Shown here: in pieces, positions 55,688-64,000 of the stretch | How the letters are laid out: each line of letters starts with the position of its first letter | How positions within the stretch are numbered: position 1 is the stretch's first letter | Assembly: GCF_024721015.1 (NCBI RefSeq) | Contig: NZ_JANAIF010000007.1 | Span: 34,378-98,377 of the forward strand | DNA from: Xenorhabdus bovienii | GTDB taxonomy: Bacteria > Pseudomonadota > Gammaproteobacteria > Enterobacterales > Enterobacteriaceae | Direction: 5' to 3' | DNA: 64,000 bases | Notes under the pieces: model-generated | What the model saw: the letters and a program-made list of their open reading frames with translations, nothing else | What the model was told of the DNA's origin: nothing | Databases searched by the model: none | Translations under genes and position numbers: made by a program

Positions 55688-55768
55688 ATGAAAATGACAG
55701 AAATTCTTTTCACTGTGTTATGTAGACTGGCCGCCACGATTAATGAGGCACCATTACATGACCACTGA
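55688..55768 (+). CDS. yrbN: Small protein YrbN overlapping the deaD start
   Basis: A 26-codon frame ([10 protein letters not shown]..., ending LHDH) begins at an ATG 100 bases after nlpI. It ends at a TGA inside deaD, overlapping it by 11 bases in another frame. E. coli has the 26-residue gene yrbN at exactly this place between nlpI and deaD. The size, place and overlap suggest a leader peptide whose translation couples to deaD. Evidence for a function of the peptide itself is lacking. Confidence 0.72.
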   Translation: MKMTEILFTVLCRLAATINEAPLHDH

Positions 55769-57755
55769 GACTGAAATCTCTTTTGCTGATTTAGGTTTAT
55801 CAGCACCTATTCTTGCTGCACTGGGAGACATGGGCTATGAGAAGCCTTCCCCTATCCAACAACAATGTATTCCTCACCTGTTAAACGGTCGTGATGTGCT
55901 GGGTATGGCACAGACCGGTAGTGGTAAAACTGCAGCATTTACCTTGCCTTTGCTGCACAACATTGATGCTGAGCTTAAAGCTCCACAGATCCTTGTGTTA
56001 GCGCCAACCCGTGAACTGGCGGTACAGGTTGCTGAAGCATGTTCAGAGTTCTCCAAGCAAATGCGTAGTGTAAACGTTGTTGCACTCTACGGTGGACAGC
56101 GTTACGACGTACAATTGCGTGCACTGCGTCAAGGGCCACAGGTTGTGGTAGGCACGCCGGGTCGTCTGCTGGATCACCTGAAGCGTGGTACTTTGGATCT
56201 GTCCAACCTGAAAGGTCTGGTACTGGATGAAGCCGACGAAATGCTGCGCATGGGCTTTATCGAAGATGTTGAGAACATCATGAGCCAGATCCCTGCTGAG
56301 CACCAGACTGCCTTGTTCTCAGCAACTATGCCTGAAGCGATTCGTCGTATTACTCGTCGTTTCATGAAGGATCCACAGGAAGTTCGTATTCAGAGCAGTG
56401 TTACTACTCGTCCAGATATCAGCCAGAGCTACTGGTCTGTACATGGCGTGCGTAAAAACGAAGCACTGGTACGTTTCCTTGAAACAGAAGATTTTGACGC
56501 TACGATTATTTTCGTGCGTACCAAAAATGCAACGCTGGAAGTAGCAGAAACCCTGGAACGTCATGGTTATAACTCTGCGGCATTGAATGGTGACATGAAT
56601 CAGGCGCTGCGTGAGCAGACACTGGAACGTTTGAAAGATGGCCGTTTGGATATCCTGATTGCGACAGATGTAGCGGCTCGTGGTCTGGATGTTGAGCGCA
56701 TCAGTCTGGTCGTGAACTACGATATCCCAATGGATGCGGAATCATATGTACACCGAATCGGCCGTACTGGTCGTGCTGGTCGTGCTGGCCGTGCTCTGCT
56801 GTTTGTTGAAAACCGCGAGCGTCGTCTGCTGCGTAACGTTGAACGTACCATGAAACTGACCATCCCGGAAGTTGAACTGCCGAATGCAGAACTTCTGAGC
56901 CAGCGTCGTCTGGAGAAATTTGCGGCTAAGGTTCAGCAGCAACTGGAAAGCAGCGATCTGGATCAGTATCGTGCACTGTTGTCTAAACTGAGCACTAACG
57001 ATGAGCTGGATATGGAAACGCTGGCAGCGTCATTGCTGAAAATGGCACAGGGTGAGCGCCCACTGATTCTGCCACCAGACCCAGTTCGTCGTCCTCGTCG
57101 TGAATTCAATGATCGTGATGACCGTCGCCGTGATGGTTTCGTCAGTCGTGAAAGAAATGACAGAGGTGACAGAAACGACCGTGGCGACCGTGCTGACAAA
57201 GGTGACCGTGGCGACAAAAGTGATCGTCCGCGCCGCGAACGCCGTGACGTAGGAGACATGGAACTGTACCGTATTGAAGTGGGTCGTGATGATGGTGTTG
57301 AAGTGCGTCACATTGTTGGTGCAATCGCCAACGAAGGTGATATCAGCAGCCGTTATATCGGTAACATCAAGCTGTTCGCTACTCACGCCACCATTGAGCT
57401 GCCAAAAGGAATGCCGGGGGATTTATTGTCTCACTTCACACGTACCCGCATCCTGAACAAGCCACTGAATATGCAGTTGATGGGTGATGCACAACCGTTT
57501 GAACGTCGCGAACGTCGTGGCGGTGGTAGTGGTCGTACTGGTAACGGTAGCAACGGTAGCAATAGCGGTAATGGTAGCACTGGCGGTAACGGTAGCAACA
57601 GCGGTAATGCTCCACGTCGTGATCGTGAAGGCTTTGGTAATGGTGGCCGTCGTTTTAGCACTGAACGCCGTGGCGATCGCGCTAATTCCCGTGGCCGCAG
57701 TGGTGATGAGAGCAATAGCGCACCACGTCGTCGTCAAAACAGCGGCAACGCATAA
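55758..57755 (+). CDS. deaD: DEAD-box RNA helicase DeaD (CsdA)
   Basis: DeaD unwinds RNA in ribosome assembly and in cold-adapted mRNA decay. The 665-residue protein has all DEAD-box motifs: [25 protein letters not shown], then [10 protein letters not shown] and [12 protein letters not shown] DeaD-type RNA-binding domain ([26 protein letters not shown]) follows. Between core and RNA-binding domain is an RD-rich stretch with [14 protein letters not shown]. The tail holds a Gly/Ser/Asn run (about 588-616) coded by repeated DNA, then an Arg-rich end. The ATG at 55758, with GAGG upstream, is chosen over an earlier in-frame start. Confidence 0.96.
   Translation: MTTETEISFADLGLSAPILAALGDMGYEKPSPIQQQCIPHLLNGRDVLGMAQTGSGKTAAFTLPLLHNIDAELKAPQILVLAPTRELAVQVAEACSEFSKQMRSVNVVALYGGQRYDVQLRALRQGPQVVVGTPGRLLDHLKRGTLDLSNLKGLVLDEADEMLRMGFIEDVENIMSQIPAEHQTALFSATMPEAIRRITRRFMKDPQEVRIQSSVTTRPDISQSYWSVHGVRKNEALVRFLETEDFDATIIFVRTKNATLEVAETLERHGYNSAALNGDMNQALREQTLERLKDGRLDILIATDVAARGLDVERISLVVNYDIPMDAESYVHRIGRTGRAGRAGRALLFVENRERRLLRNVERTMKLTIPEVELPNAELLSQRRLEKFAAKVQQQLESSDLDQYRALLSKLSTNDELDMETLAASLLKMAQGERPLILPPDPVRRPRREFNDRDDRRRDGFVSRERNDRGDRNDRGDRADKGDRGDKSDRPRRERRDVGDMELYRIEVGRDDGVEVRHIVGAIANEGDISSRYIGNIKLFATHATIELPKGMPGDLLSHFTRTRILNKPLNMQLMGDAQPFERRERRGGGSGRTGNGSNGSNSGNGSTGGNGSNSGNAPRRDREGFGNGGRRFSTERRGDRANSRGRSGDESNSAPRRRQNSGNA
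57519..57609 (+). repeat. Short degenerate repeat coding for a Gly/Ser/Asn tract in DeaD
   Basis: Units built from GGTAACGGTAGCAAC and AGCGGTAAT recur at 57540-57572 and 57573-57608. They encode a flexible linker not found at this place in E. coli DeaD. Such microsatellite-like tracts often vary in length among strains. Confidence 0.65.
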
Positions 57756-57795
57756 GCTTATAAGACAAAGTGCATTGAAATAATGCCTTGAAGAT

Positions 57796-57829
57796 AAAGC
57801 CCCTTTTCCTAATAGAGAAGGGGCTTTTT
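57796..57829 (+). terminator. Rho-independent terminator after deaD
   Basis: AAAGCCCCTT (57796-57805) pairs with AAGGGGCTTT (57818-57827), followed by T residues. Confidence 0.9.
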
Positions 57830-57871
57830 AATATTGAAGTAACATTAACATTTAGATTTCATCAATACCCA

Positions 57872-58075
57872 TCAGCTTATGTTCAGCACATTCTTGGCCT
57901 CGACATCTGAAAGTAAGCGCTCACTTTGATGAATGACGACTTTCTTTGTTCTGGCTTGAAAGCCACCATGAACCATTTCTAACAGCACACGTTCTTCTAC
58001 GGAACAGAGTCCCCCTTCGTTTTGATCCAGCGGGTGGATAAGTACCCGATGTTTTCGCCCGGAAAAATGATTAAT
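57872..58075 (-). pseudogene. Start-less open frame of 67 codons downstream of btsR, unknown
   Basis: On the minus strand a frame is open for 67 codons immediately after btsR, from a stop within its last codons down to TGA at 57872-57874. It has no ATG, GTG or TTG near its start; the first internal GTG is about 30 codons in. The translation looks protein-like (IHPLDQNEGGLCSVEERVLL, then VHGGFQARTKKVVIHQSERL), with charged and hydrophobic residues well mixed. I do not recognise it. It may be the 3' remnant of a gene that lost its start, or a real gene using an ATT start overlapping the btsR stop. It is not yehS, which follows btsR in E. coli. Confidence 0.4.
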
Positions 58076-58790
58076 TTAACCCCAGAACTTCTTTTAGTGG
58101 TTTTAAATACCGGCGACTGACTGGAATACGCTCATTATTTCGTAACACCAGTTCTGCCTGTCCATTCTCTCCAAAAATGATTTCCCGCAAATGAGTCATA
58201 TTGACCAGATATTGGCGATGGCAGCGGGTCAAGGAAGTCCGGGTTTCTAGCGTGCGCAGGGTTAACTCGGTAAAACCTTCCTGTTCATTAGCGCTCATCA
58301 CATAAACTCCACTCAGGCGTGAGGTGACATACAGCACCTCATCCAGCTGCATCAGCCATATCCGGCTGTGCCCTGTACAGGGAATATATTTAAGCTGCTC
58401 ATCTTCCTGTTGCAGATCTGCCAGATTTTGCTTCTGATAGCCTGAACGCAGCCGCTGCAACGTTTTGCTCAGACGCTCCTTTTCCAGCGGTTTCAGCAAA
58501 TAATCAAACGCGTGTTCTTCAAAGGCTTGCACTGCGTATTCATCAAAGGCAGTGAGAAAAACAATATAAGGGCGATGCTCAGGATCAAGCAGCCCCACCA
58601 TTTCAAGCCCGGTAATGCGGGGCATCTGAATATCGAGGAAAACCACATCCGGTTTCAGGCGATGGATAGCACCAATCGCTTCCACTGCGTTGGCACACTC
58701 ACCGATGATTTGAATATCCGTTTCCTCTTCTAGCAGGCAACGCAGATTCTCACGAGCCAGTGGTTCATCATCAACAATCAATACATTCAT
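58071..58790 (-). CDS. btsR: LytTR-type response regulator BtsR
   Basis: BtsR is the regulator of the pyruvate-sensing BtsS-BtsR system; in E. coli it activates the pyruvate transporter gene btsT. The 239-residue protein has a receiver domain with the phosphorylation site Asp53 in [12 protein letters not shown] LytTR DNA-binding domain follows (about 135-237), with [12 protein letters not shown] and [11 protein letters not shown]. It starts 2 bases after btsS, so the two are translated together. btsT itself is not in this window. Confidence 0.95.
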   Translation of the reverse strand: MNVLIVDDEPLARENLRCLLEEETDIQIIGECANAVEAIGAIHRLKPDVVFLDIQMPRITGLEMVGLLDPEHRPYIVFLTAFDEYAVQAFEEHAFDYLLKPLEKERLSKTLQRLRSGYQKQNLADLQQEDEQLKYIPCTGHSRIWLMQLDEVLYVTSRLSGVYVMSANEQEGFTELTLRTLETRTSLTRCHRQYLVNMTHLREIIFGENGQAELVLRNNERIPVSRRYLKPLKEVLGLN

Positions 58791-58792
58791 AC

Positions 58793-60490
58793 TTACACCG
58801 CTTTGTCAGCTTCTTTTTCCAATGGTAAACATAAAATGACACGGGTAAATTTTTCTGGTTGGCAATCAACATGCACACCATAGCGCTCACCATAGCGAAG
58901 CTGAAGACGTTTATCTACCAGACTCATTCCAAGTCCATCCCCCATTTTTTTTAGACAATAAAGTCCTGCATTATCTTCAATCTCAACCAGTAATAAATTA
59001 GCTTCCTGATGGGCTCGGATAGTAATTCGGCCTGTATCCAGTAACTGTGAAGTGCCATGTTTTATGGCGTTTTCTACCATAGGTTGCAGGGAAAAGGCGG
59101 GCAATTTTGCGCTGCGCAGGGATTCAGGTATTGCTATGGCAATCTGGAGACGCTCACGGAAACGGGCTTTCTCTATTTGTAAGTAAGCATTCACATGCTC
59201 TATTTCATTCTCCAGCGTGGCAATTTCCTCTGGTCGTTTCAGATTCTTGCGGAAAAATGTTGAAAGATATTGCACAAGCTGCCCGGCCTGTTGGCTATCC
59301 CGCCGGATCACCGCCTGTAACGTATTTAAGGCATTAAATAAAAAGTGAGGATTTACTTGCGCGTGAAGTAGCTTCACTTCTGATTGCAGCAAAGATTGCT
59401 TGTTCCGCTCGTATTGTCCGGCAAGAATTTGGGCAGAAAGCAGGCTGGCAATGCCCTCACCTAATGTACGATTGATTGAACTGAATAGACGATTCTTGGC
59501 TTCATAAAGTTTGATGGTGCCAATCACCTGTTGGTTTTCTCCCCGTAAAGGGATCACCAAAGCCGAGCCGAGTTTACAGATTGGGCTGAGAGAGCAGCAA
59601 TAGGGCGTTTCATTACCATCGGCATACACGACTTCATTATTTTCTATCGCACGATGTGATTGCTCGGAAACAATGGGAGTACCAGACAAATGGTGATCGG
59701 AGCCGATACCGATAAACGCCAGTAATTTTTCCCTGTCGGTAATTGCAACCGCCCCGATTTCTAACTCCTGATAAATAACCTTTGCTACGCGCATACTGTT
59801 ATCCTCATTGAACCCTTTACGCAGTATTCCTTCTGTACAGACGGCGATTTTCAGGGCTTGGGCAGAAAAGGCGCTGGTATATTTTTCAAAGATGGCGCGC
59901 CTGTCGAGCAGTATCCGAATGAACATGGCCGCTCCGATGCTATTGGCAATAATCATGGGAGCGGCGATATTTTTCACCAACTTAAGAGCATCACTGAACG
60001 GATTGGCAAGCAGCAGGATAATGCCCATCTGGATACATTCAGCCAGGAAGGTGACGATGGCGGCAGTCCACGGATTCAGCAGCTTATTGATTTGTCCCCG
60101 CTTCATCAGATAACTGTGCACAAGGCCGCCAAGTATGCCTTCTACAATAGTGGACACCATACAACTAAACGCGGTCATTCCACCGAGGGAATAGCGGTGC
60201 AATCCCCCAGTGAATCCTACCATAGCACCGACCGCCGGCCCGCCGAGAAAGCCACCCAGTACAGCACCGATGGCGCGGGTATTGGCGATGGAATCATTGA
60301 CACTCAATCCAAAATACGTCCCCATAATGCAAAAAATGGAGAAAATGAGATAACACATCAGCTTATGTGGCAAGCGAACGGAAACTTGCAGCAGGGGGAT
60401 AAACAGAGGCGTTTTACTCAGCAGCCAGGCGATAACCAAATAGACACACATTTGCTGAAGTAGTAACAAAACAAGATTAAATTCATGCAT
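58793..60490 (-). CDS. btsS: Pyruvate-sensing histidine kinase BtsS
   Basis: BtsS (YehU) is an LytS-type membrane kinase that in E. coli binds pyruvate with high affinity. The 565-residue protein has an N-terminal 5TM-LytS domain (about 1-195, with [14 protein letters not shown] and [10 protein letters not shown]). A GAF domain (about 215-350) follows, then the kinase part with the His in [11 protein letters not shown] and an ATPase domain ending near [12 protein letters not shown]. The whole length matches E. coli. The long spacer before it separates it from the invasin gene. Confidence 0.95.
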   Translation of the reverse strand: MHEFNLVLLLLQQMCVYLVIAWLLSKTPLFIPLLQVSVRLPHKLMCYLIFSIFCIMGTYFGLSVNDSIANTRAIGAVLGGFLGGPAVGAMVGFTGGLHRYSLGGMTAFSCMVSTIVEGILGGLVHSYLMKRGQINKLLNPWTAAIVTFLAECIQMGIILLLANPFSDALKLVKNIAAPMIIANSIGAAMFIRILLDRRAIFEKYTSAFSAQALKIAVCTEGILRKGFNEDNSMRVAKVIYQELEIGAVAITDREKLLAFIGIGSDHHLSGTPIVSEQSHRAIENNEVVYADGNETPYCCSLSPICKLGSALVIPLRGENQQVIGTIKLYEAKNRLFSSINRTLGEGIASLLSAQILAGQYERNKQSLLQSEVKLLHAQVNPHFLFNALNTLQAVIRRDSQQAGQLVQYLSTFFRKNLKRPEEIATLENEIEHVNAYLQIEKARFRERLQIAIAIPESLRSAKLPAFSLQPMVENAIKHGTSQLLDTGRITIRAHQEANLLLVEIEDNAGLYCLKKMGDGLGMSLVDKRLQLRYGERYGVHVDCQPEKFTRVILCLPLEKEADKAV

Positions 60491-60619
60491 ATTTTTCTAT
60501 TTTCATTGCGTGATTAATTTTTATAAATAAATTTAGATCGCCATTATCAAAGGTTGAATTTAAGCCCGTCAATAGGACATTGGGAAGAGAAAATCATTCT
60601 GTTGAGAAGAGAGAGGGTG

Positions 60620-60642
60620 ATCCGCCCCTTTGAGAGGCGGAT
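60620..60642 (-). terminator. Hairpin after the invasin gene
   Basis: ATCCGCC (60620-60626) and GGCGGAT (60636-60642) form a 7-bp stem. On the minus strand it follows the invasin stop by 23 bases but has no T-run, so termination is uncertain. Confidence 0.45.
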
Positions 60643-60665
60643 TTGTATGTCAAATATTCATTGTT

Positions 60666-63653
60666 TTACTGACGGCAAATGACATAATCGCTGACAATGT
60701 TGTCCTCGATGGGATGTGCTATTCCATTGTCTATATTCACGGCAATATGCACTTTGTTACCCTCTGCAGGCGTTGAAGAACGATAAGAGCGGTGTTGTGG
60801 CCAGCCGTGCAGATCGTGCATTTCATTTGCCGAATATGCACGATACAGGCTCTGCAAATCCTCTTGTGTTGGCAAATTGGCATGTATTTTTCCGCAGTAC
60901 CATTTAGCTCCTCTGTAAACCCGACGCGGCCATATTTCACCGCTTTCAAAAAATGTGGCCATCCCTTTCATATTCCCTTTCAGTTCAATTTGCAACTGGG
61001 GGCGCATAAAGACAGCGCCATTGGCACCCATTACTGATTCGGACATATGTCCCCAAAAGTTTGCCAGAGGGGTATCGGGGCTGGTCGGGACGGTAAAGAT
61101 GAGATCCTGAGTTTTAGGTTTTGCAGAACCATATGCTGTTATCTTAAGAGCGGTTTTTACACCGTTCCCGTTTGGATCGGTGACAGGAATAGACAGCACG
61201 CCCTGCTCATCTGTCACGCCTTGATAGAGAGCAGGTTTGCCGCCTATCAGCAAGGTAATCGTCTGAGGTTTATTCTGGCGGTTTATGGCTTGGGTCGCTT
61301 GCACCTCAACGGCCACATTTCTGACGGGTTGCCCGTGTTTGAATGTCTTTACGGTCAAAGTGATTGCGTTGCTTTTTTTAGTATTATCAGTATTCACTGT
61401 GGCAGCGATATCATCCGCAATCCCTCTGACTTTTCCGCCTTCACTGCCACCGTGAGTACGGTTGCCACTCTCTTGGCTCATGCTGGTATTAACAATCATA
61501 GTATTCCCGATGAGTCCAAGGCCATTTTGTGCCTGCACTGCAACGGCTTTTACCCGGCCTGCATCTGACAGTTCCAATGCATAGTTAGGGAGCTTGCCTG
61601 ATTCGACGATCGTATGACCGTTGGTAATATCGATATTACCTTTGTCACCCCATATATAGCGGGATTTATCCACTTTTTCGCCACCATTAGGGTTAAAGGT
61701 ATAAGTTGCACTCAATTTTTGCCCGATTTCCAATTTACCAACAATAGTCAGATTTTTGACAAACGGTGCGTCAGGATGCACAAATATGATTTTTAATGGC
61801 TTGATATGAACTCCATCCACTTCAGGCGTAATTTTCAGTATCCCTATTTTTTTGCCAGCCGTGAGTATGGCTTCATAGACACCTGATTGAGTTTCTTTTA
61901 TTTTTCCGATCGTCGGATCACTGCCTTCTCCACTCAACTGATTAGTAACCCATTTGATATCGCCGGCAACATCACGGATTGGCTTACCCTCTTTATCCTC
62001 TAAGGTTAATTTCAGCATGGTGGTGGCACGGTCATCAGCCAGCAGTTCATTATCTTTTGCTGTGAAAGTGGACTTATTATCACGTACTGCGGCTGGCAGC
62101 ACCTGTACTTGAGTTTCTACCCGCTGAGAAGCATTGCCGTGCTCATCATAGGCCACGGCACTGAGAATATAAGTATTGTTGCCCTGATGGTGGTATTCCG
62201 GCAGAGTCAGCAGATAGTGAGAGCCGCCTTGGCGCTCGATCTCACCCCCATCGGCAAACAGATTTACGGCTTCCCACTGAATATTTTTCAAACCATATTT
62301 ACTGTCCACGGTAAGGTGAAGTGGCTTGATATCACCAGCATGTCCGGTAATCAGGCTGTCCATTGTGAGGCGGATAATTTCACGCTTGCGGTATTCCAGC
62401 ACAATCTGGTTATTGCGGTCGACCAGATCATAGCGACTGCCTTGTAGGGTGCGCTTGAAATCCGTGGCATCGGGATCAATTAGCTTCTCCCACGGTGTCC
62501 CTATTTCATAGTTCAACTCCATATTGAACTGGGTTTCGCCACCACCGGAAGTACTCTGCTTTCGAACAATGCCGAAAGTCAGCAATGGGATCGGCGTATA
62601 ATTAATTCCTACGGTAAAGGCAGAAGGATCTTTCTGGCGATGATTTTGATTGATTAACCCAACTTCACTCCCGAAGTAATGTTCATACATCAACTTGCCG
62701 CCGAGTTGTGGCAAGGTAGGTACATAGCCCTGAACTCGCAGATCAAAACCATTAGCCGGGCGCTCATCGTAATCGGTCAGAAGGTGGGATTCTTTCCAAT
62801 TGCTTAAGCGGAAGTAACCATTAGCACCCAATTTCAGATAATTGCGGGCATATTCAGCCCCAATCCCCCATCGGGTATTTTCTCCGGTAAAGTCATGGTC
62901 AAAAAAGGCGTTATATCCCAGCATTCCGCCGTCAAAGAAACGGCGTTGCCCAACACCGAGATTGACGGTATTGCGTTTATTCAGCCGCCGCAGGCCGAAT
63001 TGGGTGAAAGTCAGCTGGCTCTTTGTATCATACAGAGGGAGTAGCATATCAAGCTGGCTGCCATCTAATCGGCCCCGATCACTTATATTGGCCTGTACCC
63101 GTGCAGTGCCGTAGTGTCCCAGCCAATTCTGTATCTGCTGATTAACTTCACTGACTGCAAGACCGTTTAACTGGATTTTTGCGCTATTGCTGATGTTATT
63201 ACTTTTCAGCACATCGCCGACGCGAATAGCGGCATTAGACAGACGGCTATTTGTCCCATCTTTGCTGTCAGATTCGTCTAACGGAGAATAATTAAAAGGT
63301 AGAAACTTATTGAGGCGAGGTCGGGGTACATCAATTTCATCACCGATACCCAATGTTGAAAAGGATTTGCTAAAGGTACGCAATTGATTGATTTTTTTTA
63401 GATCATCGACGGTTAAGCTATAACGTTTAGCTATTAAATCGATCGTTTCCCCGGATTTCAGGATATAAGGTTTTGTCGGTAGTGCCGTCAATTGTTGATC
63501 GTGAGAAGTCGTATGCGTTTTGGCTGCGGCGATAATGGGGGTAAATGCACCTGCTACCGGTAACGTCAGTTGGATGATAATGTTCGCCCAAGCCATTCGT
63601 TTCAGCAGGGGAGGCTGATTCTGCGGCCACGACTTATCGAATTTTCTGTGCAT
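60666..63653 (-). CDS. Invasin/intimin-type inverse autotransporter adhesin
   Basis: The 995-residue protein is probably anchored in the outer membrane and displayed to the outside. A long signal sequence (about 1-45) is followed by a LysM murein-binding domain (about 62-110). The inverse-autotransporter beta-barrel comes next (about 137-425; GQRRFFDGGMLGYNAFFDHD is diagnostic). Then come about three Ig-like (Big_1-type) domains and a C-terminal lectin-like domain. That last part holds the only two cysteines, 74 residues apart, in WYC and VICRQ; Yersinia invasin has a disulfide there with similar spacing. The ATG at 63653 is chosen as it gives a proper signal sequence; the frame is open 28 codons further. 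The ligand is unknown. Confidence 0.9.
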   Translation of the reverse strand: MHRKFDKSWPQNQPPLLKRMAWANIIIQLTLPVAGAFTPIIAAAKTHTTSHDQQLTALPTKPYILKSGETIDLIAKRYSLTVDDLKKINQLRTFSKSFSTLGIGDEIDVPRPRLNKFLPFNYSPLDESDSKDGTNSRLSNAAIRVGDVLKSNNISNSAKIQLNGLAVSEVNQQIQNWLGHYGTARVQANISDRGRLDGSQLDMLLPLYDTKSQLTFTQFGLRRLNKRNTVNLGVGQRRFFDGGMLGYNAFFDHDFTGENTRWGIGAEYARNYLKLGANGYFRLSNWKESHLLTDYDERPANGFDLRVQGYVPTLPQLGGKLMYEHYFGSEVGLINQNHRQKDPSAFTVGINYTPIPLLTFGIVRKQSTSGGGETQFNMELNYEIGTPWEKLIDPDATDFKRTLQGSRYDLVDRNNQIVLEYRKREIIRLTMDSLITGHAGDIKPLHLTVDSKYGLKNIQWEAVNLFADGGEIERQGGSHYLLTLPEYHHQGNNTYILSAVAYDEHGNASQRVETQVQVLPAAVRDNKSTFTAKDNELLADDRATTMLKLTLEDKEGKPIRDVAGDIKWVTNQLSGEGSDPTIGKIKETQSGVYEAILTAGKKIGILKITPEVDGVHIKPLKIIFVHPDAPFVKNLTIVGKLEIGQKLSATYTFNPNGGEKVDKSRYIWGDKGNIDITNGHTIVESGKLPNYALELSDAGRVKAVAVQAQNGLGLIGNTMIVNTSMSQESGNRTHGGSEGGKVRGIADDIAATVNTDNTKKSNAITLTVKTFKHGQPVRNVAVEVQATQAINRQNKPQTITLLIGGKPALYQGVTDEQGVLSIPVTDPNGNGVKTALKITAYGSAKPKTQDLIFTVPTSPDTPLANFWGHMSESVMGANGAVFMRPQLQIELKGNMKGMATFFESGEIWPRRVYRGAKWYCGKIHANLPTQEDLQSLYRAYSANEMHDLHGWPQHRSYRSSTPAEGNKVHIAVNIDNGIAHPIEDNIVSDYVICRQ

Positions 63654-63984
63654 AGCTATACCTATAACAATAAAAAAACGCCAGTAATGCCGAAATAGAA
63701 TGTTGACCACACGACATTGGCTGACTTGATACATCATAAGGCAGTTAACAAAATCTATTAATTAGTTAATGATTGGGTTATTTGGCTGATATATGTCTTA
63801 TATGTAGATTTTTATTCCAACATAAAATCATTTTTTGATCAATATAACTTTCGTTAGCAAACATATTAAATATAATGGAAATCAATAAGAAGGATTTGAT
63901 AGCTTTATGAGTAGTATATTTGGGGTCATGTATTCAATCCGGTGAACATCATGTAATATAGGGCAATTTACTGGAGAGTCATTA
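63654..63984. other. Upstream region of the invasin gene
   Basis: These 331 very AT-rich bases contain no reading frame of note. The invasin promoter (minus strand) and that of the next gene (plus strand) should lie here. TTGATCAA at 63835-63842 is an isolated short palindrome. No operator was recognised. Confidence 0.4.
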
Positions 63985-64000
63985 ATGGCTAAAGTGGATG
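63985..64000 (+). CDS. Start of an unidentified gene, cut by the window end
   Basis: GGAGAG (63973-63978) precedes an ATG at 63985 by 6 bases, followed by codons for MAKVD. Five codons do not allow identification. Confidence 0.45.

Overview
The window is a stretch of chromosome from a gammaproteobacterium of the order Enterobacterales, most likely the Morganellaceae and probably the Xenorhabdus/Photorhabdus group. Nearly every protein aligns from memory end to end with its Escherichia coli counterpart, the base composition is moderate, and the gene order is that of E. coli in two blocks joined in a different way. No insertion sequence, integrase, CRISPR array or rRNA operon is visible; this is mainly core genome with a few accessory points.

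Block 1 (1-30057) is the amiB-mutL-miaA-hfq-hflX-hflK-hflC-purA-nsrR-rnr-rlmB series (cell-wall splitting, mismatch repair, tRNA modification, RNA chaperone, FtsH regulators, purine synthesis, NO sensing, RNA decay). It continues with the rpsF-priB-rpsR-rplI ribosomal operon, fklB, cysQ, ytfJ, ytfK, ytfL, msrA, tamA-tamB-ytfP (outer-membrane assembly), ppa, fbp and mpl. The small gene yjeT, found between hflC and purA in E. coli, is absent.

Block 2 (30195-57829) starts with the divergent pair argR/mdh. Next is a small accessory island with a Ner-like regulator (sfsB) divergent from two tandem paralogues carrying a phage Mu-type DNA-binding domain. Then come ispB/rplU-rpmA-obgE, dacB/greA, yhbY/rlmE-ftsH-folP-glmM-secG, tRNA-Leu(GAG), tRNA-fMet, rimP-nusA-infB-rbfA-truB-rpsO-pnp-nlpI-yrbN-deaD. 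This is the translation, transcription and RNA-turnover superoperon. yhbE, found between rpmA and obgE in E. coli, is missing.

The last part (57872-64000) holds a start-less reading frame, the pyruvate-sensing two-component pair btsS-btsR, a large invasin/intimin-type inverse autotransporter, and the first codons of a gene that runs off the window.

The strongest unexplained signals are: a 55-bp two-tier palindrome between ppa and fbp; a Mu immunity-switch-like arrangement (ner-like gene facing c-like genes, with operator-like repeats between them); a structured RNA-like leader before hflK; an NsrR with shortened cysteine spacing; and the orphan reading frame after btsR.
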